Positions 33,166 through 44,782 of a stretch of 64,000 nucleotides of DNA are shown piece by piece. A program made the position numbers and the translations under genes. Position 1 is the first letter of the stretch; each line of letters opens with the position of its first letter. The stretch comes from Achatina immaculata (lineage: Eukaryota > Mollusca > Gastropoda > Stylommatophora > Achatinidae), in the NCBI GenBank assembly GCA_009760885.1, contig CM019718.1, positions 32,666,030 to 32,730,029 on the forward strand, in the 5' to 3' direction. Under the pieces are notes generated by a model, which saw only the letters and a program-made list of their open reading frames with translations, had not been told where the DNA came from and did no database searches.

Positions 33166-34176
33166 ATGGCTCATCTCGCTACAGAACAACGACTCATCAT
33201 CATTGGACATTTACAGACTGGACAGTCGCAAAGTGTAGTGGCCGGACAATTTAATGTGTTTAGAAGCACTGTTAGTCGCATTTGGAGATGATTTCAAGAA
33301 ACTGGCTCAGTTGCAGACCGGCCATGCCGTGAAAGACCCATAGTCACAACTCCTGCCGAAGACTGCTTCATATGGCTGTGACACCTCAGGAATCGATTAG
33401 CATCTGCGTCCTCAACAGTTCAGTCAGTGGCAACAGCTCGTTGAATTTCAGATCAAACGGTCAGGAACCGGCTGCACGATGCTGGTCTTTGGGCTAGAAG
33501 ACACTACAGAGGTCCTGTTCTTACGGACCGGCATCGCCAGAACCGACTGCAGTTGGCAAACCATCATCATCAATGGATGGTTGCGAATAATTGGAGAAGG
33601 GTTTGGTTTAGCGATGAATCATTCTTTCTGCTCCAACGACATGATAGACGGAGAAGAGTTTACTGCAGAGTTCATGAGCACTACGCCCAGAACTACGTGG
33701 ATGAGGTTCTTCCACATGGTGGTGGAGGTGTACTGGTGTAGGGGACGATCAACTTCATGGGAAAAAGTTACCTGGTACACATTGAAGGACGTCTGAATGC
33801 CCAATGATACATTGCTGAAATTCTTTGTCAGCACGTCCTTCCACTTCTGGCTGCACCAGGATCAATTTTTCCGCAGGATAACGCTCAATCTCATGTGGCA
33901 CAACTTACCACCCAATTCCTTGCTGACAACAATGTCCAGACCTTTCCGTGGCAATCCATGTCATCAGACATGAACCCAATAGAACACTTGTGGGATGAAC
34001 TCAACAGACAAGTCTGCCAGCAAGACGTGGGCCCAACTAATCTCCAACAGTTGTTTCTTGCACTGCAGGAAGAGTGGGCAGCCATCCCACAACAACAGAT
34101 CCAACGGCTAATCAGATCCATGTCAAGGAGATGTCACTCTCTGATACAGGCCAGAGGAGGCCATATACTTTACTGA
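33166..34176 (+). pseudogene. Tc1-type transposase, five stop codons, no frameshift
   Basis: One reading frame of 336 codons from MAHLATEQRLIIIGHL to GGHILY, with a helix-turn-helix N-terminus (FNVFRSTVSRIW) and the DDE catalytic core: WFSDESFF, PQDNAQSH and SSDMNPIEHLWDEL. The last two acidic residues are 34 apart, so DD34E. Stops are at 33289, 33379, 33442 and 33805 (TGA, each where CGA-coded Arg is expected) and 33739 (TAG where TGG is expected). All catalytic residues remain. The element died by point changes only. Confidence 0.92.
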
Positions 34177-34289
34177 AATGGAAGCCCTCGGTCACAAAGA
34201 ATAAAAGTCCAAACCAAATTTAATGAACATCTTTTCATTGTTAAAGTTGCTTCATGCCAAAATTGAAATATTAATTCCTTAAAATAAAA

Positions 34290-34405
34290 TTTTGATTGAT
34301 TGATTCATTCATTTGCATATCCCTTGCGGAACTTTGCCTCCCAAACAGCACTCCTGTAGGCCTCTCGGTTGTGATCAAGATGGCTTGCTGCTGATGCATC
34401 CATTA
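34290..34405 (-). mobile_element. RTE 3' fragment (GAAT-tail family) nested in the Tc1 element
   Basis: Matches 31395-31520 closely on the same strand (ttgcggaactttgcctccc, cactcctgtaggcctctcgg, gctgctgatgcatcc). It was inserted between the transposase stop and the right inverted end. No clear target duplication. Confidence 0.8.
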
Positions 34406-34470
34406 CGAGTTTGAAATTTGGTGTCCATTACGATTACATTAGTGTTGCGTTTCTTTTTTTAAACAGTGTA

Positions 34471-35200
34471 CTTTGAACTACAATTTTTTCAATATTTGGA
34501 ATAAAGATAATTATTGTTGATGTATTCATAATTCACTGCTTTACTGACATTTGAACTCATAATAAAGTAATGCAGGGTAATTTACTGAATAAATAGCAGT
34601 AAACAGACCTAGTACTAAAATAGGTATTTACTGAATTTATACAGCGGGGATCTGCCTAGAGATTCAGCCTATGCTGCCTCTCATTGGCTCAGATGCTCAC
34701 AGTATTCCTAGCATAGCTCTGATTGGTTACTGGCTTGAATTGGATTCACACATCTGCCATGGAATGCAAATGCTTTTTTTGCCAGTGAGCAACAGTTGTT
34801 TAACTGTGTTATTTCAGCATCCAAACAAAGAACACCAGCACAGCTTATAATCAGGATTCAGAGCAGGGAATTGTGGGAAAGCATGAGAGTCAACGCAGGC
34901 AAGGCAATAGATGGGTGGATGGGTGGATGAGTAAGTAGGTAGATGGGTGAGTGGATGAGTAGGTAGGAAGGTTGAGTGATTTCAGTACATCAGCTGCGTC
35001 ATACAAGTGAATAAAATGTTTAGCTGGCAAGCTGAGAACAGAGGAAGAGTACCAATTTTTTGTACGCATGGAAATGAAATTGAGGCCTTTTGGCGTTTTC
35101 ACCTATCTGGCATGATATATCTCTGTGTCATAAGTTTCACAAAGAGAAAAAAGAACATTTTTTAAAAAAATATTCTAATCATAGGATAAACATCATGATA
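34471..35200. other. Intergenic stretch
   Basis: No gene recognised. A short ggatgggtggatgagtaggt-type repeat lies at 34912-34970. Confidence 0.4.
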
Positions 35201-35405
35201 ATCTAGAGAAAACTGTCTTGGAAGGGTAAATAATGGGAAAAAAAGAAAGAGAGGAAGACCAAGGTAAAGATGTCTACAAGACGTCGTTGATGATCTGCAA
35301 ATGGATGCATCAGCAGCAGGCCATCTTGCTCACAACTGAAAGGCCTACAGGAGTGCTGTTAGGGAGGCAAAGTTCCACAAGGGACGTGCAAATGAATGAA
35401 TGAAA
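35201..35405 (+). mobile_element. RTE 3' fragment (GAAT-tail family)
   Basis: The + strand matches the inverted 31400-31620: 'tctagagaaaactgtcttgg', 'gcagcaggccatcttgctca', ending in a (GAAT)n tail at 35393-35404. Several stops. Confidence 0.85.
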
Positions 35406-36699
35406 GTCATAGGAAATATTTTTGTTAAATCGTACTTAAATATTAGATTGATCCTGGAACTTGTCATCCTATCATTTTAATTATTTTGTGCACAAAACAA
35501 AACAAAGCCGTGGTTTTTTTAAAAAATGTTTAGTTCTTGTATTTTTCATTATCTCTCTTTTCGTAATGAAAAATGTAAGAACCAGACAGTTTAAATATAT
35601 TGAGCAGATCACGATTCATAATACAGTAAGAAAACCATTCTTGGGGGTAAAGTTGAAGGAAAAAGAACAAAGCCGATGACACGATACAAATGAGTGGACA
35701 GCATCAGTAGGTAAACTGGATTCGGCTTGGTTGGGTACACTGTGTAAGTGAGGGACAGATCATGGTGGAAGGTCACTGTGGCTAACTTTCTTTGGAGAGA
35801 TCATACAGGGTGTTATAATGGTGATGATAATGATGATTTGTGTGTCTTTGGATCACTTACTCTTTATTGAGTGTTACGGTATCTGTGCACCCTTGTCCTG
35901 GTCACCTCATTCACCTCATTTTGAAAACCATCTTTGGTTGCTGCATTTTTTTTTAATGATGGCAGTAGGTGAAGTGTGTTTGTGTAAGTGCAGCCCCCAT
36001 GAAAGCTATGCTATTACTTATTGTCTCTTGGTAGGCTGAACAGTGACAGGAACTGAACTTTGTGCATCACTTTAATATTTTGATATAGTTAGTATTTTCT
36101 TTGGTTTGTCTCATAATGTTGAATGTTACAAGCACGATGGTGGAAATAGTGTTATGTTTTGGTCAAAAGTTGTATCATTAAAGTGGTCTTGATGAGTCAG
36201 GGATCAACCAGACAACGTAAGAAAAACATAAGGAAAGAGTTTTCGTCAAATTTTGAAATGTATCATCATCCTCATTGCTTTGTTTTTTTTTTTTTTTTCT
36301 TTTTTTGTAAATTCCAGTGAGCATAAATTACGAAATTTTTTATTCCAGTTGTAAACTGGACTATTTATGTTTCAGAGCTAAGTAAAGCAGCATTTGTATT
36401 GGAACGTGCTTTCCTCTAAAGAAAACACATTTGTTACATGAAGATTCTGTGTGCAACTTCTGTTAAGTTTTCTAAGAGGGATGGTATTTGAGTGGGAAAA
36501 TGTCCTTGTATCTGACAGACGTTCAGTCTTATTTTGTGTTTGATGCTGTCTGCATATGGTTAACACTGTGATAAAAGAGAGTATTTGTGTAAAACACCGG
36601 AAAATGAAGTATAAAAATTGTTTTGTTAAAAAATAAGATTAAAAACACCCATGAAGAACATGATAAAAGTGACAGTGATCTTATCTGGAGGCAGCAGGC
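35406..36699. other. Intergenic stretch
   Basis: Short open frames only (35461-35679, 35818-36039), with no recognised family. Confidence 0.4.
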
Positions 36700-37150
36700 C
36701 ATTTTGTGTTATGGAGGCATGTGGGAGATATGGCATTAGTTCACATATTTTCGTTGGCCTATTTTATTACATGTGGAAGATATAGTATTAGTTCCCACAT
36801 TTTCATTGGCCTATTACGTGTGAAAGATATGGCATTGGTTCCTACATTTTCATTGACCTACTAAATGTGGAAGATATGATATTAGTTCCCATATTTTCAT
36901 TGACCTATTACATGTGGAAGATATGGCATTAGTTCTCATATTTTCATTGACCTATTACATGTGAAAGATATGGCATTAGTTCTCATATTTTCATTGACCT
37001 ATTACATGTGGAAGATATGGCATTAGTTCCCACATTTTCATTGACCTATTCCCTGTCACTGAAGGTTGTAGAAGATATGGTATTCTCATATTTTCAGCAA
37101 CCCGTCAGCACACTAAAGAGTGATGTGATTAATATCACACTTGGCTGCCC
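36700..37150 (+). repeat. Dispersed repeat 'GATATGG-TTAGT', tandemly amplified copy
   Basis: About six irregular units of 45-60 bp built on atgtggaagatatggcatta and catattttcattgaccta, then a single longer copy ('cagcaacccgtcagcacact', 'gagtgatgtgattaatatca'). Related to 4165-4295, 40675-40790 and 41505-41560. Confidence 0.75.
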
Positions 37151-37302
37151 CGTATACTTCAGCTCCTGGAAGAACCAGGTACCTATTTTTCCAACTCTGT
37201 TGGAGTGCCTAACTACCCAGAGAGATGAGTGTAGTAACCACTTTGAATTTTAAAAAAAAAAAATTTGTAACAGAACAAAATCCAAAGCTGATGAGCACAG
37301 TG

Positions 37303-37347
37303 CATCATCATCATCATCATCATCTCTAGTGCATCATCATCATCATC
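37303..37347 (+). repeat. (CAT)n microsatellite
   Basis: Two adjacent CAT runs separated by a short ctctagtg. Confidence 0.9.
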
Positions 37348-37531
37348 TCTACGGTGTTCTTGTTAGCACTTGTCGTCATGATCAGTATCCCAGCTTCATG
37401 AGAAGCAGCTTTGCTGCTTAATATGTCATGAGCACAACACAAGTTGTATGTTGCCATACATATTTTGATAGAACGGTAGTTACCGCAACTTCAAGATTAA
37501 TATATTTTCCATTATTAGTTCTAATACAGTA

Positions 37532-37708
37532 CAGTAAAATCCGGTTATAATGGACCACATTATGATGGAGCCTCAGTAATAATAGACCAGTTCTGCAGGT
37601 CCTGGCCACTCTCATATATATATAATTTTATTCTGGGTATAGCAAACTTTGGATATAACGGACTAGTTTGCCAATCCCTCTGAAGTCCGTTATAATGAGA
37701 TTTTATTG
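37532..37708 (+). mobile_element. pogo/Tigger-like MITE
   Basis: About 177 bp with inverted ends cagtaaaatccggttataat and (reverse complement of the right end) caataaaatctcattataac. A TA precedes the left end. Internal text 'tatagcaaactttggatata' fits the ends of pogo-family elements, which often contain repeated TTATAA(C/T)GGA blocks. No coding capacity. Confidence 0.75.
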
Positions 37709-37937
37709 CATAACAGTTTTATTATTTGAAACTAAATACTAAACAGAACTGGCCATAACAAGTTGCTAGGCTTGTAATTCATTGAATATGTTCTGAGCTA
37801 ATAGCATTTGTGGCATTGCTTCCTCATTTTAAGCAGCTTTTGGCATTTTTTAATTGGAGCAATTAATTATTTGTCTTTTTTATATGTCTGTTTTTAACTT
37901 GAGTGTTCCGGTGCTTGTCAGGTTCTCTGATTTCTCT

Positions 37938-38270
37938 CTCTCTCTGAACCTTAAGTGCCCAGGGCACATGGGGCTTCCGCAAGGGTTTTCCACAAATGAC
38001 TGTTCTTTGCCTTTTTTTTCTGCTCTTGCCCAGGTGAGCCCTTTATTGCTCAACATCCTTTCTGTTGTTCTTCTCCATGTCTCTTTTGGTCTACCCTTAC
38101 TTCTGTTCCCCTGTGGTGTCCATCTTAGTGCTATTTTTGGTAGTGAGTTGTCAGTCATTCGGAGCATATGTCCCAACTATCACCAGCGTCTTTCCTCAAT
38201 AATTGCTGTCAATGGCTTCATCTGCATTTCTGCCAACAAGTTGTTATTTCTTATGGTGTTTGGCCAAAAT
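37938..38270 (-). mobile_element. RTE-type LINE fragment, (GA)n tail
   Basis: Close match to 13904-14215. The minus strand encodes GHMLRMTDNSLPKIAL, GRPKETWRR and LTWARAEKKGKE. It is flanked by tctgatttctct (37926-37937) and tctaatttctct (38271-38282), a target duplication with one mismatch. Confidence 0.88.
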
Positions 38271-38282
38271 TCTAATTTCTCT

Positions 38283-40674
38283 ACTCTCGTGGAATTTCCA
38301 AAGAATTTTGAATGTCTTTCCCTTTAGAAATCTAAATTAGTGTTTTGCTGTTCTGTAACTTTTATATGAGCTTCTTGATATTCTGACCATCAAGGGGATA
38401 TGTTGTATGTTTTTCCAAAACCATATTTCGGTTGCTTCCAAGTTTCTGCTTGATTTGTTTGTTTATTGAGTCAAGTTTGTGATATAAGAAGCAAGTCAAG
38501 AATACATGCACATGATCAAAAGCTGAAAATACAGGGTGTGCATGAAATCCTTGTACTGTTTACCAGAAGGTCAACTTTCCATGAAATGAGAAAATAATCA
38601 GCCAGATTCAGCGGAGCTAATAATTTATTCTTTTTTTTTCATGTACATAAGCTTAGGTTTTAACATTCCAAGTTTTTGTTTTACCCTATGTGTACTTAGC
38701 TGTAGAAAATTGTTGTAGTGCAGATTTTTGTGTCAATATTATTCCATTAAGCATGAACAACCATGTATACAGTGTGATCCATTGTACTTTGTTCTTCACT
38801 TAAATACTAGCAGTGTCAGGTCCCTATTTTTACCCTGTTGGAACAACTGGGGGGGGGGGGGGAACCCAGTAGCTGTTTCCACTTCATAACCATCCATAGA
38901 GAAAAGTCTTATCTTAGACTGTACAGCCATACATTTAGTTCCTGAATGTATCAGAGCTTGCATTTCAAGGGCTCATCTTGTAGAGTCGCCACAACCAGCC
39001 TTACTGCCTTCATTTCCTGATACAAAGTGTTAAGGGTATTTTTTCCCAAGTGGGTTGATGGGAGCCAGTATGCAGCCCATTTCTAAGTGCGTGATAAACC
39101 AGGTCTCTAACAACTGTGCTGCTTCCATGCTTATTCTCTTTTTTTTTTTTTAGCAGTGGTTATAGCATTGATAGGAAGAATTTTCCTAGCACACAGATTT
39201 GTAACACGGGTTTTTGTGTGGACTTATAAATTCATTATGAGGGCAAATTTTGTAAACAAATTGGCAAGTCCTGCCAAGCAGAGAAAAACCTGATGTCAGA
39301 ATACAGCAAGAAGCATTTGGAAGGTACAGCACCTCTCAATGACTATGTTAATGTTGTGATTACTTGTGTGGGGCAGTACAGTGATCCTACTGTGTGTCCA
39401 AATGAAACTTTCAGTCTTGCTGATGAACCTGTAGCTTACCTAGTTCTGATAGAGGGTATTCAGGAGAATTTGGATGATTGTGGTGTTAAAGTTGATGGAA
39501 GAATCATCTTTGAATTGTCTTTATGAGAAAATAGTGAATTTGATGGTGACATTGGTTTTTATGTGTATGTGTGTGTAAAAATGAATAAACTTATAGAGCA
39601 GTTTTACATGAATAGGAAGATCTATAAGAAATGGGAAAGACTGTAAAAAATACAGCCAGTAATTTGGCAGAACAACTAGAAATTTAAAGAAAAGTGTCTA
39701 AGTGGATGTTCTATGTGGGATGAACTTTCACAATGTTATAAATGGCTGCTGCCACAGTCTCTCTCACATCTCCACACTTTCTAAAGCGGACAAGAAAGAA
39801 GTAGAACTGAAAGAAGCCCATTATTTCTGTTTTTTTTTTTTTATATCTCCTAAGTTACAAGTTATTATTCAAAGTGAAGATAATGACTTAAAAGACATTT
39901 ATATGTTTAAAATGAGTTAAGCAGTTGATTTTATTCTCTTATCTGTTAAATTGTTATTCTTTTATCTGTTAATATTGTTACTCTTTTATCTGTTAATATT
40001 GTTATTCTTTTCACTGCTGTGGCTGTGTTTACATGCCCTAACATTGTAGCTCCATGCCTGTTTAGCAAATGTGTTAGGATATCATGCTTTTCATACCACA
40101 GTGCATGGTTGTGCTAGTGTACTAGTATTCAAATACTTCTTTCCTTCTGTTTGTCCTATGTGACTCGAGTAAAGTCTCCTGTTTCATGGGACTGAGTTCT
40201 GCGTGATATCGTGTTCAGCCCTTCATCTGCTGACATTCATGTGTGTAATGTAGTCAGGAGCGTGATGTTGTTGCAGAACATTTAGTTCGGGCCACCAGAG
40301 GCAGTTTTGTTTTCCCTAACACAGAATTCTATGTATCCACTTTTCATCTTTGAACACGCTCTACATCAAGTTGGATATCTTTTAAAAATACGGCAGTCCA
40401 CCTCAGGTTGTCGGCCTTGCCTAACAGCTGGGTCTGGACTGGGGTTGGTGATGGCTATGTGTACCTTCCTTGCTCCTCATATGAAGGACAGTCTTGCACC
40501 AGATGCATGGTTGTTAGTACCCATTCATAAAGCTAGACTGACTGGAGAGTGACTGAGAGATCGCACCCAGATCACTTCACCCAGACCAACACTCTTTAGA
40601 GGTGTGTTTACTAGTCTCTTCTGAAGAAAAAAAAAACAACAACAGAAGTTCCCATTTCCGTACCATTTAGGCAT
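38283..40674. other. Long stretch without a recognised gene
   Basis: Contains a 17-19 bp G run near 38848, a three-copy ~26-bp repeat of 'ttatctgttaatattgtta' at about 39935-40010, and a 77-codon open frame (39293-39526) described separately. Confidence 0.4.
39293..39526 (+). CDS. Unidentified 77-codon open frame
   Basis: Starts MSEYSKKHLEGTAPLND and continues YVNVVITCVGQYSDP, ...VCPNETFSLADE and VAYLVLIEGIQEN to a TGA stop... at 39524. Base composition and codon use look more coding-like than the surroundings, but I recognise no family, no paired splice sites and no promoter. It could be a piece of an exon, a decayed gene or chance. Confidence 0.2.
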   Translation: MSEYSKKHLEGTAPLNDYVNVVITCVGQYSDPTVCPNETFSLADEPVAYLVLIEGIQENLDDCGVKVDGRIIFELSL

Positions 40675-40790
40675 ATGGAGGATACAGTGTTAGGCTCATA
40701 TTTTCAAGACTTTCTGCACATGAAAGTGTGATGTGGTCAGTATCAGGCCAGGCCACATTTACCTTCCCACATTTCTCTGCTGCCCATTTT
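40675..40790 (+). repeat. Dispersed repeat 'GATATGG-TTAGT', copy 3
   Basis: 'catatggaggatacagtgtt aggctcatattttcaa' followed by 'gaaagtgtgatgtggtcagt', the same order as at 37080-37140. Confidence 0.45.
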
Positions 40791-41094
40791 TAGAGGCCGT
40801 GTGTATCCGTTGTCTTACAGACTAGCAAATATTTTCCCAGCAAGGAGCGGCATAATTGTATTCTTAGTTCTCCATCAGATCACGTTGTTTATGCAAGCAT
40901 TTTTTTTAACAGCAGTTGTGTTCCTATTCTGACTGCAGTGTTACTATATCGAGTACAACAAAGCAATACATGGATATACAACTACAGGGATTTTGCTGTC
41001 AAAATGTAAATCAAACAGTATATGTTGTGTGAAAAAGGAGTTCTTAAAATGTTTATGTCGGCATGTCACAAACCCATTTTGAGAGTAAAACCAA

Positions 41095-41370
41095 CAGATG
41101 TATGTGTTTGTTGTTAACACACAGATGTATGTGTTTGTTGTTAACACACAGATGTATGTGTTTGTTGTTAACACACAGATGTATGTGTTTGTTGTTAACA
41201 CACAGATGTATGTGTTTGTTGTTAACACACAGATGTATGTGTTTGTTGTTAACACACAGATGTATATGTTTGTTGTTAACACACAGATGTATGTGTTTGT
41301 TGTTACACAGATGTATGTGTTTGTTGTTAACACACAGATGTATGTGTTTGTTGTTAACACACAGATGTAT
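41095..41370 (+). repeat. 27-bp minisatellite, about 10 units
   Basis: Units of 27 bp: cagatgtatgtgtttgttg followed by ttaacaca. One unit lacks three bases (near 41305) and one has atatg for atgtg. Since 27 is a multiple of 3, long repeat-encoded frames appear on both strands; none is a real gene. Confidence 0.97.
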
Positions 41371-41440
41371 AGTACTAAATATATACATATATACAGGATC
41401 ACTGCTCAGTTTCTATTCACTGTATTTTGTACATAAGACA

Positions 41441-41469
41441 ATATATATATATATATATACTTGTATATA
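41441..41469 (+). repeat. (AT)n microsatellite
   Basis: AT dinucleotide run followed by degenerate tatata. Confidence 0.85.
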
Positions 41470-41504
41470 CATATCACTGTTTCATGCCATTAAGGAATGC
41501 AGTA

Positions 41505-41562
41505 TATTGGGAATGTGGTGTTAGGCCCATATTTCCACGACCTTTGGCATGACGCTGGCCAC
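41505..41562 (+). repeat. Dispersed repeat 'GATATGG-TTAGT', copy 4 (short)
   Basis: 'ggaatgtggtgttaggccca' plus 'tatttccacgacctttggca', a truncated relative of 4165-4295. Confidence 0.35.
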
Positions 41563-42000
41563 AATAATGCAGCGAGGAGGTTCTGAGATATGTCTTGCAG
41601 GTGAGGGAGGAGTAGATTTAGCTTGCCGACCTCCTGCTTCGACCACACTCACCTGTTCCAACCACCTTCTCCCAGGTAGGTTGCCACTGTGTCACTCCTT
41701 TCTGCGATCCCCACCCCACTCATTACTACCAACCAGTCACACGTCGCAAGTCTCCATTTAAACATTCACAACACTCTTTCACAATCAATCCTGGACACAG
41801 CTTCTTACAGGTCACAGTTAAGTGCTGCTGTTTTTTTTTTTTACATTACTATTTGTCATATAGCATTCATGTGAATTTATAATTTATCTTCTTCCCCTAT
41901 TTCTTTGTCCTGTATGTTCAAGGAGCAAACTGAAACTTCACAACTGTATGCTCATTAATTAATAAAGCTGTGTTTACTTTCTTCTTAGTTTTAACATTCT

Positions 42001-42485
42001 GTGATTAGACCTGTGAATATTATAGTTGGCCCACAGTTAGTATAAAGAACCTGTGATTAGTATAGCAGACCTGTGAATATTATAGTTGGCCCACAGTTAG
42101 TATAAAGAACCTGTGATTAGTATAGCAGACCTGTGAATATTATAGTTGGCCCACAGTTAGTATAAAGAACCTGTGATTAGTATAACAGACCTGTGAATAT
42201 TATAGTTGGCCCACAGTTAGTATAAAGAACCTGTGATTAGTATAGCAGACCTGTGAATATTATAGTTGGCCCACAGTTAGTATAAAGAACCTGTGATTAG
42301 TATAGCAGACCTGTGAATATTATAGTTGGCCCACAGTTAGTATAAAGAACCTGTGATTAGTATAACAGACCTGTGAATATTATAGTTGGCCCACAGTTAG
42401 TATAAAGGACCTGTGATTAGTATAGCAGATCTGTGAATATTATAGTTGGCCCACAGTTAGTATAAAGGACCTGTGATTAGTATAG
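42001..42485 (+). repeat. 60-bp minisatellite, about 8 units, left part
   Basis: Eight units of exactly 60 bp (gtgattagtatagcagacct, gtgaatattatagttggccc, acagttagtataaagaac). Within a unit the 'ttagtata' block recurs. The array is split by an RTE insertion at 42486-42642 and continues in degraded form to about 42900. Confidence 0.97.
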
Positions 42486-42642
42486 ATCAAGAGGAAGACC
42501 AAGAGAAATGATACTGGACAGTCTGACGGGATGGTATGAGAGGAGATCACCAACTGAACTGATGGCCTGCATGAAGGATCGGGTACTCTGGAGAAGCATA
42601 ATAGCCAACGCCAGTTGGCACGGCACATGATGATGATGATGA
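42486..42642 (+). mobile_element. RTE 3' fragment inserted into the 60-bp minisatellite
   Basis: The + strand reads RGRPREMILDSL, ELMACMKDRVLWRSIIANAS and HGT-stop, the last 50 residues of the 2509-3340 RTE family, followed by a (TGA)n tail. Perfect 12-bp target duplications tgattagtatag lie at 42474-42485 and 42643-42654, each being part of the array unit. Only 157 bp long. Confidence 0.93.
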
Positions 42643-42900
42643 TGATTAGTATAGCAGACCTGTGAATATTATAGTGGACCTACAGTTAGTATAAAGGACC
42701 TGTGATTAGTATAGCAGACTTGTATTAGTATAACAGACCACAAGTAGTATAATGGACCCATGATTAATATAGCAGACTTACAGTTAATGTAACAAACCTA
42801 TGATTGCTTATAAAAACCTACAATTGAAAAAAATGGACATACTGTTAGTACAGCAATTCTACAATTAGTATAGCAGACCTACAGTTAGTATATTCTATGA
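42643..42900 (+). repeat. 60-bp minisatellite, degraded right part
   Basis: Continues the array with shorter and more divergent 'ttagtatagcagacc' blocks, as expected at the edge of a tandem array. Confidence 0.85.
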
Positions 42901-44039
42901 AGATGCCAGTTTGTAAACAATAAATTTCAAAATAAATGGACAGTTTAGCAGTATAGCGCAGAGGCAAGTCAGTACAAGATGAAATGAAGATCTTAAGTTG
43001 TGGTTGTGTGTGAATATCTATTACAATAAGTTGAGTTTATGAAAGTTTATTGTTGAGTTAAAAAATATCAAAACATGGAATAGTTCTTTGGTTTAACCAC
43101 TGCACACTTTATGAGTGGTGCTGTGCTGTTATCTGCTCAACAGTTTTTTTGTTTTTGTTTTTAAAATACAAGTTTCTTTAGTTTGAAAGTTTTAAATATA
43201 CACTATTTTGATTCACATTTGTATTATTTTTGTTTGATCTTCCCTCGACAGCAGTCATCTGTATTACCTGTACCATTTATGTCATGTATAAGATTATACA
43301 CTGTATTATTCAATTCCTTGTATTTATAGGCATGTCATAACCCGTGTAATACATTTGTCTTCTCTGATGTTGACTCACCGTCCCTTGTTCTCATTGATTT
43401 CAGTTAGGGTTCCATTTCAGTGGTTGCCATTTGGTACTTTTGTAATCACTTTTTTTCAGATTTTGGTCTGTCACGATTTCAGAGCAGGTCCAGTTTACTT
43501 TTCAAACCTTGTCTGTACTAGTAGCCAGTTTGATCTGTTTCCATTTCAGAACTCTGGATATACTAGAAACCAGTCTGATCTAGCCACATTAAAAAAACAA
43601 AAACAAACCATCTGCACCAGTATCAGATGTCTATACCCATATTTCAAAGCTTGCTTGTGTGTGTTAGCAGATATACTAGCCTCATTTCAGAGGTTCTCAG
43701 CCGGTGCTTGTAGCTGTTTTTATCAAGCCTCCACCTTTTTCAATACTTTGTCTGTTTGTTGGTTGATTTCATATTTCGTACATTTAAGTTGCTTGATAAC
43801 ATTTTGTCTTGCAGCTGTATGTGTGGGATGTTTGTGGATAGCTACATATAGGATAGAAGAACAAATTATGTTATGTGGACACAGAATGTATTGATCACGC
43901 AGTTTTCTTTTATTGATACAATTCATGCATCTTATGGCAGCTAATATGTCTGTAGGTAAGATTTGGTTAGTTGTTTCATTTATTTGTTTGAAGTAATTGG
44001 CTTTGTTTTCTAAAACTCTGGCCATTTGATTGAAAACTT
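42901..44039. other. Intergenic stretch
   Basis: An open frame (43355-43894) has no recognised family and no coding-like conservation that I can judge. Repeated 'ccagt(c/t)tgatct' phrases at 43485-43580 suggest weak internal duplication. Confidence 0.35.
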
Positions 44040-44165
44040 TATGGAGTGCAGGAATAGCACAGCTTTAGAGTACTGACTTTTCATGACAAAAGGAATGGGT
44101 TCAGTCTTATCCCCTGGACTGCTTCATCTATCATAGCTGGAAAACTTGGTACCTAATACATGTTT
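44040..44165 (+). repeat. tRNA-like SINE fragment
   Basis: 'gcaggaatagcacagcttta' (A-box-like) and 'aatgggttcagtcttatccc' (B-box-like), then 'cttggtacct'. The same layout is at 44390-44580. Confidence 0.45.
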
Positions 44166-44389
44166 TAGGGAATTGTGAAATTTCTAACACATCATTCTTA
44201 TATTAGAGTACACATTCTGCTATGGGACTTATTATGAGGAGTTTGATTAATGCTAATTACTGTAGCTCTTTTTGTTACTGGACTTAAATCCTGATAATGC
44301 TTTGAGTTTCAAATTAATTCATTGATTGTAGAGTTTTTTGCATAAGCTTGTAAAAGGAGAATTAAGAAACAGTTGAGCAGTATGAGTCA

Positions 44390-44580
44390 TCTGAATGATG
44401 CAATGGTTAGTGTGATCATTTCTCATGTGGACGTTGATGGTTAAGTCTTATGCATCCCAGTCACTCTTCACTAGAAATAGGTACCTGGCACCTTGTGAAA
44501 CTGAGGAAGGAAAGATGGTCAGACAAGGTGCTGACCACAGGACCCTCTAGTGTGCCATTAGGTCAGGGAAAATATGAAAC
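44390..44580 (+). repeat. tRNA-like SINE fragment
   Basis: 'gatgcaatggttagtgtgat' plus a degraded B box, then 'aaataggtacctggcacctt' and 'gtcagacaaggtgctgacc'. Followed by a C10-A9 run. Confidence 0.45.
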
Positions 44581-44782
44581 CTAGCACCATACACCCCCCC
44601 CCCCCAAAAAAAAAATGCTTCTATGGCCAGACTATAGTTTACCAAAGTGAATTTTTAAAAGTGTTTTGAATCCCCCTGCAAATTGCTCACACTGCAACTG
44701 CTTATATATATAAATGCAACCTTAATTGCACAGTAATTGTTATATTTTTTAAAATGTTATTTTTATCATTTATATTTTTGAT

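Larger units (their letters stand above)
32849..34468 (+). mobile_element. Complete but dead Tc1-type DNA transposon
   Basis: The inverted ends tactgttctaaaaaagaaac (32849) and gtttctttttttaaacagtg (to 34468) are flanked by TA on both sides (32847-32848, 34469-34470). Length is 1620 bp including a nested RTE piece at 34290-34405. It carries one transposase remnant (see 33166-34176). Confidence 0.92.

Noticed and set aside
34286..34310. Target duplication for the RTE piece nested in Tc1
   Set aside because: No convincing direct repeat could be matched on both sides, so none is claimed.
41053..41524. Four overlapping 110-153 codon frames
   Set aside because: Artefacts of the 27-bp minisatellite (period divisible by 3).
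43355..43894. 179-codon open frame
   Set aside because: Cys/Phe-rich peptide with no recognised domain, in AT-rich sequence with internal duplicated phrases; no supporting splice or promoter signal.
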